64,000 nt of DNA from Fictibacillus fluitans (GTDB lineage Bacteria > Bacillota > Bacilli > Bacillales > Fictibacillaceae). The position numbers and the translations under genes were made by a program. Below the pieces are notes generated by a model. That model was given only the letters and a program-made list of their open reading frames with translations. It searched no databases and had not been told where the DNA came from. Below are positions 17,825-26,176 of the stretch, piece after piece. The stretch spans positions 124,001-188,000 of the forward strand of contig NZ_JAUHTR010000005.1 in the NCBI RefSeq assembly GCF_030418125.1, in the 5' to 3' direction. Each line of letters starts with the position of its first letter. The first letter of the stretch is position 1.

Positions 17825-18675
17825 CGTAAACTCTCCTCTGTGGTGGTATTTAGACGGTAAAATTTCTTGGCGTTCTCGGTGAAAATACGTTCTCTCTCGT
17901 CGGTAGTGAGAGAATCCGGAAGGTTTTTATTGATGATGTCAATGGTATCTCCATAGCTTCCCGCTGACAGGCAGACAGGCCAATCGGAGCCAAACAGCAG
18001 TCGGGACGGACCAAATACCTTTGCAACATGCTGGATGTAAGGATTAAAATCCTCTGTTCTCCATTCGTACGGAACCGCCTCTGTCATGAATCCCGAGACT
18101 TTACACCAAACATTCGGGTATTCGGCGAGGGATTTCATATCTTCCTTCCAGCCAGACAGCTCACCCTGCGCAATGTTTGGCTTGGCCATATGATCCACTA
18201 CCGCCCTTAAGTCGGGAAGCGCTTTCAACAATTCCAGCACAAACGGAATATGTTTTTTATTAATCAACAAATCAAGCAGCAGGCCCTTCTGGTGAAGAAT
18301 CTTCACATTTTCTACTACCTTTTCCTGCAAAATCCAGTCACTTTGCTCAATGTCCTGCAGCATCGGACGTAGACCAACCACTCCCGGATTTTTCAACAAT
18401 TTTTCCAGTTGCTCTGGGAAAGAAGGCGACGACAGGTCGAGCCAGCCGACCACCCCTTTGATCCATTCATAACGCTCATACAGGGATAAGAGAAATTGGG
18501 TTTCTTCGTATGTAGGTGCGGCTTGAACGACGATGGTTCCGGATATATTGAATTGTTCCAGCATTGGAACCAAGTCTTCAGGCAGATAATTCCGATAGAG
18601 CACCTCCATGTCTTCCGTTAGCCAGCCATAATCGCCTCTCTCCAGCTTCCAAAAATGCTGATGGCTATCAATCAT
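17821..18675 (-). CDS. Amidohydrolase, probable L-fuconolactonase
   Basis: 284 residues. The metal-binding start DSHQHFW, LRPMLQD, a mid-protein VDHMAKP and the FGSDWPVC motif identify the COG3618 TIM-barrel lactonase family, which includes L-fucono-1,5-lactonase and L-rhamnonolactonase. It would hydrolyse the lactone made by the next enzyme. It is the first gene of the three-gene operon, directly behind a palindromic operator at 18705. Confidence 0.85.
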   Translation of the reverse strand: MIDSHQHFWKLERGDYGWLTEDMEVLYRNYLPEDLVPMLEQFNISGTIVVQAAPTYEETQFLLSLYERYEWIKGVVGWLDLSSPSFPEQLEKLLKNPGVVGLRPMLQDIEQSDWILQEKVVENVKILHQKGLLLDLLINKKHIPFVLELLKALPDLRAVVDHMAKPNIAQGELSGWKEDMKSLAEYPNVWCKVSGFMTEAVPYEWRTEDFNPYIQHVAKVFGPSRLLFGSDWPVCLSAGSYGDTIDIINKNLPDSLTTDERERIFTENAKKFYRLNTTTEESLR

Positions 18676-18704
18676 ATGTGTGCCTCCTTAAATTGCATAC
18701 TTAT

Positions 18705-18718
18705 TGTTACCGGTAACA
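18705..18718. promoter_or_regulatory. Operator of the fucose operon (perfect palindrome)
   Basis: TGTTACCGGTAACA is a perfect 14-base palindrome 30 bases upstream of the lactonase ATG. It has the form of a LacI/GalR operator. The candidate repressor is the LacI protein at 20417-21436, but no second copy of the site was found near that gene. Confidence 0.7.
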
Positions 18719-18791
18719 TTACATATAACCAAAAATATTTAGAATTGTCAATTAATTATTGAGTGTTAAATAACCAGTAATACAACATGAA

Positions 18792-18820
18792 AAAAAGCCA
18801 AGGTTTGCACCTGGCTTTTT
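18792..18820 (-). terminator. Terminator overlapping the end of the small membrane protein gene
   Basis: AAAAAGCCAAGGT pairs with ACCTGGCTTTTT (one bulge) around TTGC, overlapping the stop at 18819-18821. Confidence 0.75.
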
Positions 18821-19124
18821 ACTGGCTCACACGCCTGTTTTTTACAATTGTTGAAAATATGGAAGCAAGAATATAGACGATACCGCTAAGTGTAAAAAGT
18901 AACCCTAATCCAAATCCAGCAAAGTAAGCATCGTACGCTTGTTTTTCAACATTTGCAACAAGATGAAAAAAGATTTTGATAGCAACATAACCAATGGTTG
19001 GACCGATCAACGTAATCACAATGCCAGACACCCAATAGCGGACTTTAAACTTTTTTTGCAGAGCATAGGGAATCCAGTTAATGAAAAGCAAGACGGTAAG
19101 TGAAATCACCATTAAAAGCGCCAA
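18819..19124 (-). CDS. Small membrane protein of unknown function
   Basis: 101 residues with three hydrophobic segments (about 1-18, 30-54 and 66-92), separated by a basic loop (QKKFKVRYW) and an acidic one (VEKQAYDAY), and a basic C-terminus. TTG at 19122-19124 is chosen because AGGAGG lies 6 bases upstream. An ATG four codons in would be too far. It stands alone between the fucose operon and a divergent kinase gene. No family recognised. Confidence 0.6.
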   Translation of the reverse strand: MALLMVISLTVLLFINWIPYALQKKFKVRYWVSGIVITLIGPTIGYVAIKIFFHLVANVEKQAYDAYFAGFGLGLLFTLSGIVYILASIFSTIVKNRRVSQ

Positions 19125-19328
19125 GGTTATCCTCCTATAAAATGTATTTTACACTTCTTCCATTTTACGGTAATTTAACACATTCGTAAATTCTTTTATT
19201 GGAAAAAGAAGGATATTAATTCACTATTCCATTTGCTGCCTATCCAAAATCCCGGTTGCCAAATGCAACAAAAAGATAATGCTATATAATGAGATATAGA
19301 ATACACAATATATTACGAGGAGTAAGGT

Positions 19329-20276
19329 ATGGCTGTAAAAACAGTATTTATCAACGAAGAATTCCACCATATTTTTGCCAATTACAATATTGGTGATTAC
19401 ATTAAATCTGAGCCTATTTCACAAGGGACCGTTCAAACCAACTATAAAGTTCAAACAACGGAAGGCTATTTTGTATTCAGATATTATGAAAATCGCAGAA
19501 AGAATTCTGTTTTATTTGAAGTAGACTTGCTTAATTTTTTAAAGGAGAACAATTTCCCCTGCACGTCACCTTCTATTAATAATGCTGGAAGCCTGGTAGG
19601 TATCCATAATCTGAAACCATTTGCGGTTTATTATTACATAGAAGGCTATCATATCGAAGAGCCAAACGAAGAACAAAAAAGAATGGTTATTCAAACGGCT
19701 GCCGAGTTGCACAAGATTACACAATGTTATTTGCCTATTCACATGGAAAGCCGGTGGAATTATGGAGTAGAGTTTTGCCGGGAACAAGCGAAATCAGCAT
19801 CAAAGCGAAGTAACTCCCTGCATTCAAAGAAGAAATTTGATTGGATAAATAAAGGTTTGCTTTCACTAAAGCTTCCTCAATCCTTACCAATGGGGATTTG
19901 CCATTGCGACTTTCACTCTTCAAACATTCTTTATCATAATGAAAAATTGGTTGCTTTGCTTGACTTTGATGATGCGAATTACACCTATCTTCTTTTTGAC
20001 CTTGTTGGATTAATCGAGTCCTGGGCTTGGACATACGATAAATACGATGTGATTAATTTAACCGAAGCAAAAAAGATTATAGAAGAATACACCAAGAACA
20101 GACCATTAAGGAAGGTCGAACAAAAACATTTATTTGACGTATATAAATTGAGCATCTTAATTGATAGTATTTGGTTTTTTGAAAGAGGAGATGCTGAAGA
20201 TTTTTATGAAAAAAGAAAGATTGACTATCTTGACCAGTTAGGTAGGGAGAACTTTTATAAAGCCCTTTTTTCCTGA
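19329..20276 (+). CDS. APH/choline-kinase-like phosphotransferase
   Basis: 315 residues. The Brenner motif ICHCDFHSSNILY supplies the catalytic Asp and LLDFDD the metal-binding Asp, as in aminoglycoside phosphotransferases, homoserine kinase type II and choline kinases. The N-terminal lobe is intact (QGTVQTNYKV nucleotide loop). Substrate is unknown; antibiotic resistance should not be assumed. GAGGAG precedes the ATG. It is transcribed alone, away from the flanking genes. Confidence 0.8.
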   Translation: MAVKTVFINEEFHHIFANYNIGDYIKSEPISQGTVQTNYKVQTTEGYFVFRYYENRRKNSVLFEVDLLNFLKENNFPCTSPSINNAGSLVGIHNLKPFAVYYYIEGYHIEEPNEEQKRMVIQTAAELHKITQCYLPIHMESRWNYGVEFCREQAKSASKRSNSLHSKKKFDWINKGLLSLKLPQSLPMGICHCDFHSSNILYHNEKLVALLDFDDANYTYLLFDLVGLIESWAWTYDKYDVINLTEAKKIIEEYTKNRPLRKVEQKHLFDVYKLSILIDSIWFFERGDAEDFYEKRKIDYLDQLGRENFYKALFS

Positions 20277-20344
20277 TTCTGCTTACCTTAACAGTATAGC
20301 TAAATAAAGAAGAATAAGAGCTTTTTAAGAAATTAACTAAATCA

Positions 20345-20374
20345 AGGGAAACCCTATATCTCTTGGGTTTCCCT
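20345..20374. terminator. Hairpin after the phosphotransferase gene
   Basis: AGGGAAACCC and GGGTTTCCCT form a perfect ten-base stem with a ten-base loop between two convergent genes. Neither side has a strong T-tract, so termination is probable rather than certain. Confidence 0.55.
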
Positions 20375-20416
20375 AGCGGAAAAATATTAAAGTGTAGATT
20401 TTAAACATTTTGCTGC

Positions 20417-21436
20417 CTATTCTTTAATAGAAGTTCCTGATGATTTTCTGATCACCAATTCGGGCTTTAAATTAATGGATCGGTAACCGGTGGGACTGTC
20501 ACCTTCCACCCGTTCAATGACGAGCTGTGTGCCAATATAGCCGAAATCATAGGCAGGCTGCGAGGATACGGTTAAAAAAGGATCGAGCTCGATAAACAGC
20601 TCCAGATCATCGAAGCACACGACAGCCATATCCTCCGGCACCCGCAGACCTCCCTGGCGCAGCTGCTTAATGAGTTTAATGGCAATAAAGTTGTTGACGG
20701 CAAAGAACGCGGTAGGGCGCTCGTCCTCCGGAAGTTCAAGCAGATGATTAATGCCGGCTAATTGATCTTCCTGTTTGTAATGATCTTCAATCAAAAAGGA
20801 AGGATTAACAGTAAGGTCATTTAATTTCAGCGTCTCCACATACGCCTGATACCGTTCCTTCGACGTCGAAATGCTCAACGGTCCATGAACCATCGCGATT
20901 CGCTGGTGGCCATTTTTAATTAGGTGCTGAAGGAGAAACCGAGTTCCCTCGTAATTGTCCCCAAGCACCATATCACATGGTACATCTTCAATCTTGCGGT
21001 CAATCAACGTAAAAGGGATTCGGTTCTTCATCAGCTTTTTTAAATTTTTAAGCGATGCATCACCAGTTGGCGCAATAATAACCCCGTCCACCCGCTTGGC
21101 AATGAGCGCATCAATGTACTCGCTTTCCTTCTCGTAATCTTCATCGGTATTGCAAAGAATGAGCTGATAGCCCATCTGGTTAGCTTTATCTATAGCCCCT
21201 CTCGCCACTTTGGTAAAAAAGGGATTGGTGATGTCCGTAATCACGAGAGAAAGCAGCTTCGTTTTCTTCAAATTCAGGCTTTGCGCAGCAGAATTCGGTA
21301 TATAGTTTAATTCCCTGATCGCGTCTTCTACCTTTTTCCTAGTAGCTTCACTGATGTTTCCTTTATTGTTGATAACCCTTGAGACAGTCATCGAGGAAAC
21401 ATTCGCTCGTTTGGCAATATCGTATATCGTCGTCAC
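20417..21436 (-). CDS. LacI-family transcriptional regulator (probable fucose regulator)
   Basis: 339 residues with a LacI helix-turn-helix (TTIYDIAKRANVSSMTVSRV) and a sugar-sensing PBP-like domain. The start is GTG at 21434-21436. It lies about 1.7 kb upstream of the fucose operon on the same strand, separated by two unrelated genes. It is the nearest candidate to bind the palindrome at 18705. Ligand and target are inferred. Confidence 0.88.
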   Translation of the reverse strand: MTTIYDIAKRANVSSMTVSRVINNKGNISEATRKKVEDAIRELNYIPNSAAQSLNLKKTKLLSLVITDITNPFFTKVARGAIDKANQMGYQLILCNTDEDYEKESEYIDALIAKRVDGVIIAPTGDASLKNLKKLMKNRIPFTLIDRKIEDVPCDMVLGDNYEGTRFLLQHLIKNGHQRIAMVHGPLSISTSKERYQAYVETLKLNDLTVNPSFLIEDHYKQEDQLAGINHLLELPEDERPTAFFAVNNFIAIKLIKQLRQGGLRVPEDMAVVCFDDLELFIELDPFLTVSSQPAYDFGYIGTQLVIERVEGDSPTGYRSINLKPELVIRKSSGTSIKE

Positions 21437-21578
21437 ATTACTTACCTGCCTTCTGTTTTCCCGTTGTATCTATTATAGATAGTTTACCAAATTTTCATCC
21501 TGCCGAAGTAGCAGTTCTAAATAAAATTGCTCGCTTTTAAATCTCTTATTTATTAAATCGGTTAATTAAAATGTCCAA

Positions 21579-21606
21579 ACGTATCTACTAGTTTTTACAT
21601 AAAATG
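21579..21606 (+). promoter_or_regulatory. Sigma-K-like promoter of the 21640 gene
   Basis: AC (21579-21580), 17 bases, then CATAAAATG (21598-21606). This differs from the sigma-K consensus CATANNNTA only at the final base. It lies 34 bases before the ATG. Confidence 0.45.
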
Positions 21607-21639
21607 ATATAAACGCTTTACTGTAAAGAGAGGTTTGCC

Positions 21640-22665
21640 ATGGAAAATACCGAACGAATAAACTGTTTAATAAGAAAAATAACCCCTGGAACACTATTAA
21701 CAATAAACACAGGGGAAATAAGTCAAACTATTATTTTTCTAAAACAAAATAATAGTTGTTTAATTGGTGCTGGTTTAGACGGAAGCATTGTAACAATACA
21801 GATAGAAAGCATAAGATCTATTACCTTTTTGCCAGCGCCTTCTGCTTCTCCCCCTGCTCCTCCCGCTTTGCCAAGTCGATTCCTCTATGTTTCAAGCACT
21901 GATTCAGGAACTCCTGTACTGAACATATATGATATAAGCAATCCCAGAAATCCTATAAAAATAAAAGAGATCCCTACTCCTGGAGCAGTGTTACGCTCAA
22001 TGTCCATTCAAGGAAATACACTCTATGCAATTGATGAAAATAATAACGTATTACGAATTTATGATTTATCCGATCCCCTAAATCCTCAATTAATGGGACT
22101 AGGAGATCAAAGCTTTGGCATTTTTTCAATATCCGGATCGGCAGTTTCTGGTAATACCCTATATACTGCTCCTTTTCTTTGGGATATTTCAAATCCAAAC
22201 TCGGCTATCTTCGCAGGATTATTCGGTGGAAATGAAACACTTTTACCGACGGGACAAATTGTTAACGGAGATTATCTATATGTATCAGATGCTGAGAATA
22301 ACAGAATAATTGTCTATGATATCCTTAGTAAGGAGCACCCCCTTTTTATGGTTTCTTTTGGAAGTGGAGAAGTAACCAATCCACAAGGTATGGCGGTTTT
22401 CCAAAATGTGCTTTATGTAAGTGACAACGGCAGCCCTAATGTTCACATATATGATATTACTGATCCTATTTCACCCGAAAAAGTCGGCGATATTCCTGTA
22501 GAAGCCGGAGCAAGTTTTCTGTCTACTATTGACTCTGTACTTTACGTAGGAGGAGATCTTCTCCCTTCAATCGCTATATATGCTATTTCCGACCCGGCTA
22601 ATCCTGTTAACATTGGTGATATTCCTGTTTCTAATGAAGGAATGGTAATTTACCCGAGTTTATAA
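21640..22665 (+). CDS. Probable spore-surface protein: shared N-terminal module plus LVIVD-type beta-propeller
   Basis: 341 residues. No signal peptide. Residues 8-65 form a module also found at the N-termini of the proteins at 28581 and 49412 (pattern PGTLLTI...QTIIF...CLIG...DG.IV.I...I..I.F). A proline-rich linker follows (about 66-82), then six or so repeats with YDISNP/NP motifs and the LYV.. strand, the signature of LVIVD-type beta-propellers. The AGAGAGG ribosome site and a sigma-K-like promoter suggest expression in the mother cell late in sporulation. Function is unknown; a structural or binding role on the spore surface is inferred. Confidence 0.7.
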   Translation: MENTERINCLIRKITPGTLLTINTGEISQTIIFLKQNNSCLIGAGLDGSIVTIQIESIRSITFLPAPSASPPAPPALPSRFLYVSSTDSGTPVLNIYDISNPRNPIKIKEIPTPGAVLRSMSIQGNTLYAIDENNNVLRIYDLSDPLNPQLMGLGDQSFGIFSISGSAVSGNTLYTAPFLWDISNPNSAIFAGLFGGNETLLPTGQIVNGDYLYVSDAENNRIIVYDILSKEHPLFMVSFGSGEVTNPQGMAVFQNVLYVSDNGSPNVHIYDITDPISPEKVGDIPVEAGASFLSTIDSVLYVGGDLLPSIAIYAISDPANPVNIGDIPVSNEGMVIYPSL

Positions 22666-22680
22666 AAAGAATACTATTTA

Positions 22681-22726
22681 AAAGAAAAAGGAGTGACAAG
22701 TTAAGACTGTTCACTCCTTTTTCTTT
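22681..22726. terminator. Strong bidirectional terminator
   Basis: Sixteen-base perfect arms (22681-22696 and 22711-22726) with a 14-base loop, between convergent genes. A- and T-rich ends serve both directions. Confidence 0.9.
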
Positions 22727-23645
22727 ATACTCTCTCTTTCAAAAACTCTTCCACTTCTTCCAATTCGGGATAAGAAGTCTGCGTACCGCGCTTGGTCACA
22801 CTAAGCGCAGCAAAGGCAGTTGCCTTTTTCATAGCCTCAAGAACATCACCGGTCTTTACGTAATAGTGGGAGAAGCAGCCGATGAAGGCGTCGCCGGCAC
22901 CTGTTGTGTCGATCGCATCGACTTTGTGTGAGGATACCGTTTGGACATCGTCCTTCGTTACCCACATCACTCCGCGGCTGCCCATGGTGACAATGACATT
23001 CTTAACTCCACGCTCTACCAGCGTCATGGCTGCCGAGCGAATCTGTTCATCGGTTTCCACTGGCAGGTCTGTTAGAATCTCCAGCTCGCTTTCATTCGGT
23101 ATGAAAAAGTCGCTTTTGCACACATACTCGAAGTCCAGTTCCTTAGAAGCCGGTGCTGGATTCAGGATGACCGGAATGCCTTGCTCGTTCCCAAATTCAA
23201 TTGCGCGGTAAACGGTCGGCAGCGGCACTTCCAGCTGCAAAACGATCAGTCCGCATTGCTTCAGCTTTTCTGCTGCACCATCCACATCTTGGGGTGAAAG
23301 ATGCTTGTTCGCGCCTTTAATGATCAGAATACGGTTCTTGGAATCCGGATCCACAAAGATCGGTGCGACACCGCTGGACGTACCTGGAACCTTAACGGTA
23401 TATTCCGTATCAATGCCGTACTTCTCCAGGTTATTAATCGTGTTATCGGCAAACAGGTCATCTCCGACTTTTGTCACCATCATCACATCGGAGCCGAGCT
23501 TGGCTGCGGCTACCGCCTGGTTGCATCCTTTTCCTCCGCAGCCTATTTCGAAGTCCGGCGCTTCAAGCGTTTCTCCTTCTTTTGGCATCTTATCAATGTA
23601 TGAAATCAAATCCACCATGTTGGAACCAATCACTGCAATATCCAT
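22725..23645 (-). CDS. rbsK: Ribokinase-like PfkB-family sugar kinase
   Basis: 306 residues. PfkB signatures are intact: GCGGKGCNQAVAAAKLG near the N-terminus and DTTGAGDAFIGCF with the catalytic Asp near residue 250. Overall similarity is to ribokinase (ATP phosphorylation of D-ribose at C5). GGGAGG precedes the ATG. It is the last gene of an operon with a DUF4432 epimerase and a FucP-like permease, so the real substrate may be another pentose or deoxysugar. Confidence 0.85.
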   Translation of the reverse strand: MDIAVIGSNMVDLISYIDKMPKEGETLEAPDFEIGCGGKGCNQAVAAAKLGSDVMMVTKVGDDLFADNTINNLEKYGIDTEYTVKVPGTSSGVAPIFVDPDSKNRILIIKGANKHLSPQDVDGAAEKLKQCGLIVLQLEVPLPTVYRAIEFGNEQGIPVILNPAPASKELDFEYVCKSDFFIPNESELEILTDLPVETDEQIRSAAMTLVERGVKNVIVTMGSRGVMWVTKDDVQTVSSHKVDAIDTTGAGDAFIGCFSHYYVKTGDVLEAMKKATAFAALSVTKRGTQTSYPELEEVEEFLKERV

Positions 23646-23657
23646 TATTCTTCCTCC

Positions 23658-24671
23658 CTATTTCTTTCCGGTAATAACGGTAAAGGAACGTTCTTCTCCG
23701 GCACCAAGCTTAATCTGCGTTCCCGCTTTTTCCGCCGCTTTAAACCCTTCCGGACGACAGGTGGCTGGCAATACGAACGCGCCCACCTTCTGATCGCTGT
23801 TGTACAGAAGCCAGCGTGTGGCATAGTTCAATTCTGCTGTAGAAAATTTCGTGAAAAAGACAGTACCGTCCGGAGACTGCATCTCGAATTCCACTTCTTC
23901 TCCGTATTGATCCAGTCTGTCAGCAAAAAAGACGATCTCCGGATCATACATCTCCGGCTGGTTCAGCACAGTCAGTGTTTCTTCCCCGCTCAGCAGTTTT
24001 TTATTATATCCAAGCCATTGTTCCGTCGGCTTTACATGTGCCGGAATCGATTCCCGAAGAACTAGGGCATCGTCCGGAATACTCTGATTCATAACGCCGT
24101 TTTCCACATACGCATAGTTGGTATGGCACATGTAGTGCAGCGGCATCTCGGCACCAGAAAGGTTTTTCACCGTCATTCCGATTTCAATGAATGATTCACC
24201 TCTGTCCATTTTAACACTCGGTGATGCCAGATAGTGATGGCCGAATCCTTTTACGTATTCGGATTCGCCGCCTACCGTAATTCCCTGGTGGCTAACTTCA
24301 AGCCATGCTCGATCCATTTGGGCACATGCCATTTCTCCGTGCAGCTTGTGATCATCCTCCGGTCCCGGACAGCCATTGGCAATCAATCCGGAATGAAACA
24401 AAAAGCATCCGTACGTATCCACAATTTCACGCACATTCTTTGGCTGTGAAAACATATTTTTCATTTTCAGATCGACGCCATCAAACGCCAGGTCCCAGAT
24501 GATCTGCCCCATATATGGCAGCACGACCATCACACCCCGCGAGTTTGTCAGCTCGATCGCTTCCACTCCAGAAGGATAGCGGAACAGGCTTGCTGTAAAC
24601 TCATCGTCACGATAGATCACTTTTTTGTTTTCTTTAAAAAACTCCCGCTGTAGTTCAATGATTCCACTCAT
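23658..24671 (-). CDS. DUF4432 aldose-1-epimerase-like protein
   Basis: 337 residues from the ATG at 24669-24671, which lies 9 bases after AAAGGG; longer starts at 24680 and 24731 lack proper spacing. The beta-sandwich galactose-mutarotase fold is suggested by HYLASPSV, the PLHYMCHTNYAY stretch and the C-terminal ATCRPEGFKAAEKAG. DUF4432 proteins are related to aldose 1-epimerases and are found in sugar operons. Here it sits between a permease and a kinase, so it probably interconverts sugar anomers before phosphorylation. Confidence 0.8.
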   Translation of the reverse strand: MSGIIELQREFFKENKKVIYRDDEFTASLFRYPSGVEAIELTNSRGVMVVLPYMGQIIWDLAFDGVDLKMKNMFSQPKNVREIVDTYGCFLFHSGLIANGCPGPEDDHKLHGEMACAQMDRAWLEVSHQGITVGGESEYVKGFGHHYLASPSVKMDRGESFIEIGMTVKNLSGAEMPLHYMCHTNYAYVENGVMNQSIPDDALVLRESIPAHVKPTEQWLGYNKKLLSGEETLTVLNQPEMYDPEIVFFADRLDQYGEEVEFEMQSPDGTVFFTKFSTAELNYATRWLLYNSDQKVGAFVLPATCRPEGFKAAEKAGTQIKLGAGEERSFTVITGKK

Positions 24672-24695
24672 GTCTAGCATCCCTTTCTGCTGATG

Positions 24696-24735
24696 AACCT
24701 TATCAAGGCAGCCAGATCGGCTGCCTGACAAGGTT
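24696..24735 (-). other. Long intercistronic hairpin between permease and epimerase genes
   Basis: AACCTT (24696-24701) pairs with AAGGTT (24730-24735), and GGCAGCC (24707-24713) with GGCTGCC (24719-24725), around AGATC. There is no T-run, so it probably stabilises or partitions the mRNA rather than ending it. Confidence 0.6.
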
Positions 24736-24742
24736 TAATGGT

Positions 24743-26083
24743 TTATTGTGCTAACTCAATTGTTTTGTCTGTTTTTTTCACCGCTGACTTTTTCATTTCG
24801 CCGTAGAAGTAGATGCCGACATAAACGAAGCATGCCATGGATACAAGGAATGCCGTTTGCATGGATCCGAACACATCAGACGCATAGCCTTGCAGAGCCG
24901 GAATTACGGCACCGCCGACAATTGCCATAACAAGGATCGCTCCTGCGGTTTCGGTGTACTTCTTGTCCACCACTTCAAGCGTTTCTGCATAAATCGTCGG
25001 CCAGCAAGGACCAAACAGCATGCTTACCCCAATTGCCGCATAAACCGCTGTCATGTTCGGCACGAGCACCACATACGCCAATAATGCGGATCCGATAACA
25101 GCATAGCTGAACAGAATCTTGGACGGCGAGAAGCGTGTCATCAGAAAGTTCGCAATGAATTTTCCAACGAAAAAGGCAATAAAGCTGTAGACCATGAAAT
25201 TGGATGCTGTACGTTCGTTGAAATTCGGGTTCAAATCAAGTGCAAGACGGATCGTAAACGACCAGACCGTCACCTGCATGCCGACATATAAAAACTGGGC
25301 CGCGATTCCTTTTTTGAATCGCTTGTTGCCTGCCAGGTATTTGAGCGTCTGGCCGATTCCCGGAGCTTTTTCCCCGTTTTTTGCACGGTTGGTCACCGGC
25401 TTACAAATTGGGAACTTCGTAATCGCAAACAGAATGAACATGGCGACCAGAACGAAAATAATGTATTTATAAGGCTGAAGGGTATGCTGAAGCATCTTCA
25501 AACCAAACGCATGAGCTTCCGACGCAGACATGTTTGCCATTTGGGACTCAAGGCTTGCTCCCTCCTGGAACACAAGGTACTTTCCAAGCAGGATTCCTGC
25601 GATAGACCCCAGTGGATAAAACGTCTGGGAAATGTTCAGGCGGAGAATGCCGTATTTCTTCGGTCCAATCATAGAGCTGTAAGTGTTGGCCGCTGTTTCA
25701 AGAAAGCTCAGGCCAATCGCGATGGCGAAGATCGCGAACAGGAACATCGTGTACGTCCCCATGTTTGACGCAGGGTAAAACAACGAGCAGCCTACGATAT
25801 AAAAGAGAAGCCCTGTCATGATCGCAAACTTGTAGCTCATTTTCTTAATGACCATAGATGCCGGTATGGCCACTATAAAATAACCGCCGTAAAACGCACT
25901 TTGAACAAAAGCACTCGCAAAATCGCTGAGTTCAAACACATGTTTAAATTGAGCAATCAGAATATCGTTCAGACTTGCCGCCACGGCCCATAATGGAAAA
26001 AGCAATGAGACCAGGATAAATTGAAAAATCGGTGTTTTGTTTAAATAGCCGTCCGGCATTTGAATCAGGTTGCTGTTCTTCAT
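24743..26083 (-). CDS. FucP-like MFS sugar permease, copy 2
   Basis: 446 residues, the same length as copy 1 at 15136-16476 and nearly identical over long stretches (for example the FQFILVSLLFP and SLNDILIAQFKHVFELSDFA regions). Twelve membrane segments of the FucP/GluP type. It is first in an operon with an epimerase and a ribokinase-like kinase and follows its own LacI gene. Duplication followed by a change of specificity is likely; substrate is not known. Confidence 0.85.
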   Translation of the reverse strand: MKNSNLIQMPDGYLNKTPIFQFILVSLLFPLWAVAASLNDILIAQFKHVFELSDFASAFVQSAFYGGYFIVAIPASMVIKKMSYKFAIMTGLLFYIVGCSLFYPASNMGTYTMFLFAIFAIAIGLSFLETAANTYSSMIGPKKYGILRLNISQTFYPLGSIAGILLGKYLVFQEGASLESQMANMSASEAHAFGLKMLQHTLQPYKYIIFVLVAMFILFAITKFPICKPVTNRAKNGEKAPGIGQTLKYLAGNKRFKKGIAAQFLYVGMQVTVWSFTIRLALDLNPNFNERTASNFMVYSFIAFFVGKFIANFLMTRFSPSKILFSYAVIGSALLAYVVLVPNMTAVYAAIGVSMLFGPCWPTIYAETLEVVDKKYTETAGAILVMAIVGGAVIPALQGYASDVFGSMQTAFLVSMACFVYVGIYFYGEMKKSAVKKTDKTIELAQ

Positions 26084-26116
26084 GTGTACATCCCCTTTTT
26101 TTCAAATAGATTCATA

Positions 26117-26130
26117 ATAAAGCGCTTACA
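26117..26130. promoter_or_regulatory. cre-like site before the second FucP-like gene
   Basis: ATAAAGCGCTTACA (minus strand TGTAAGCGCTTTAT) contains the palindromic core AAGCGCTT of cre and LacI operators. Two outer positions deviate from the cre consensus. It lies 34 bases before the ATG, as at the first fucP. Confidence 0.45.
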
Positions 26131-26146
26131 TAATACTTTCCAGAAG

Positions 26147-26173
26147 AGGTACAGAATGACCAGTTCTGTACCT
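26147..26173 (-). terminator. Hairpin between lacI and the second FucP-like gene
   Basis: AGGTACAGAA (26147-26156) pairs perfectly with TTCTGTACCT (26164-26173), just past the lacI stop. The tail is weakly T-rich. Confidence 0.6.
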
Positions 26174-26176
26174 TGT

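Noticed and set aside
19329-20276. Calling the APH-fold gene an aminoglycoside resistance gene
   Set aside because: The fold is shared by many kinases and nothing in the context points to resistance.
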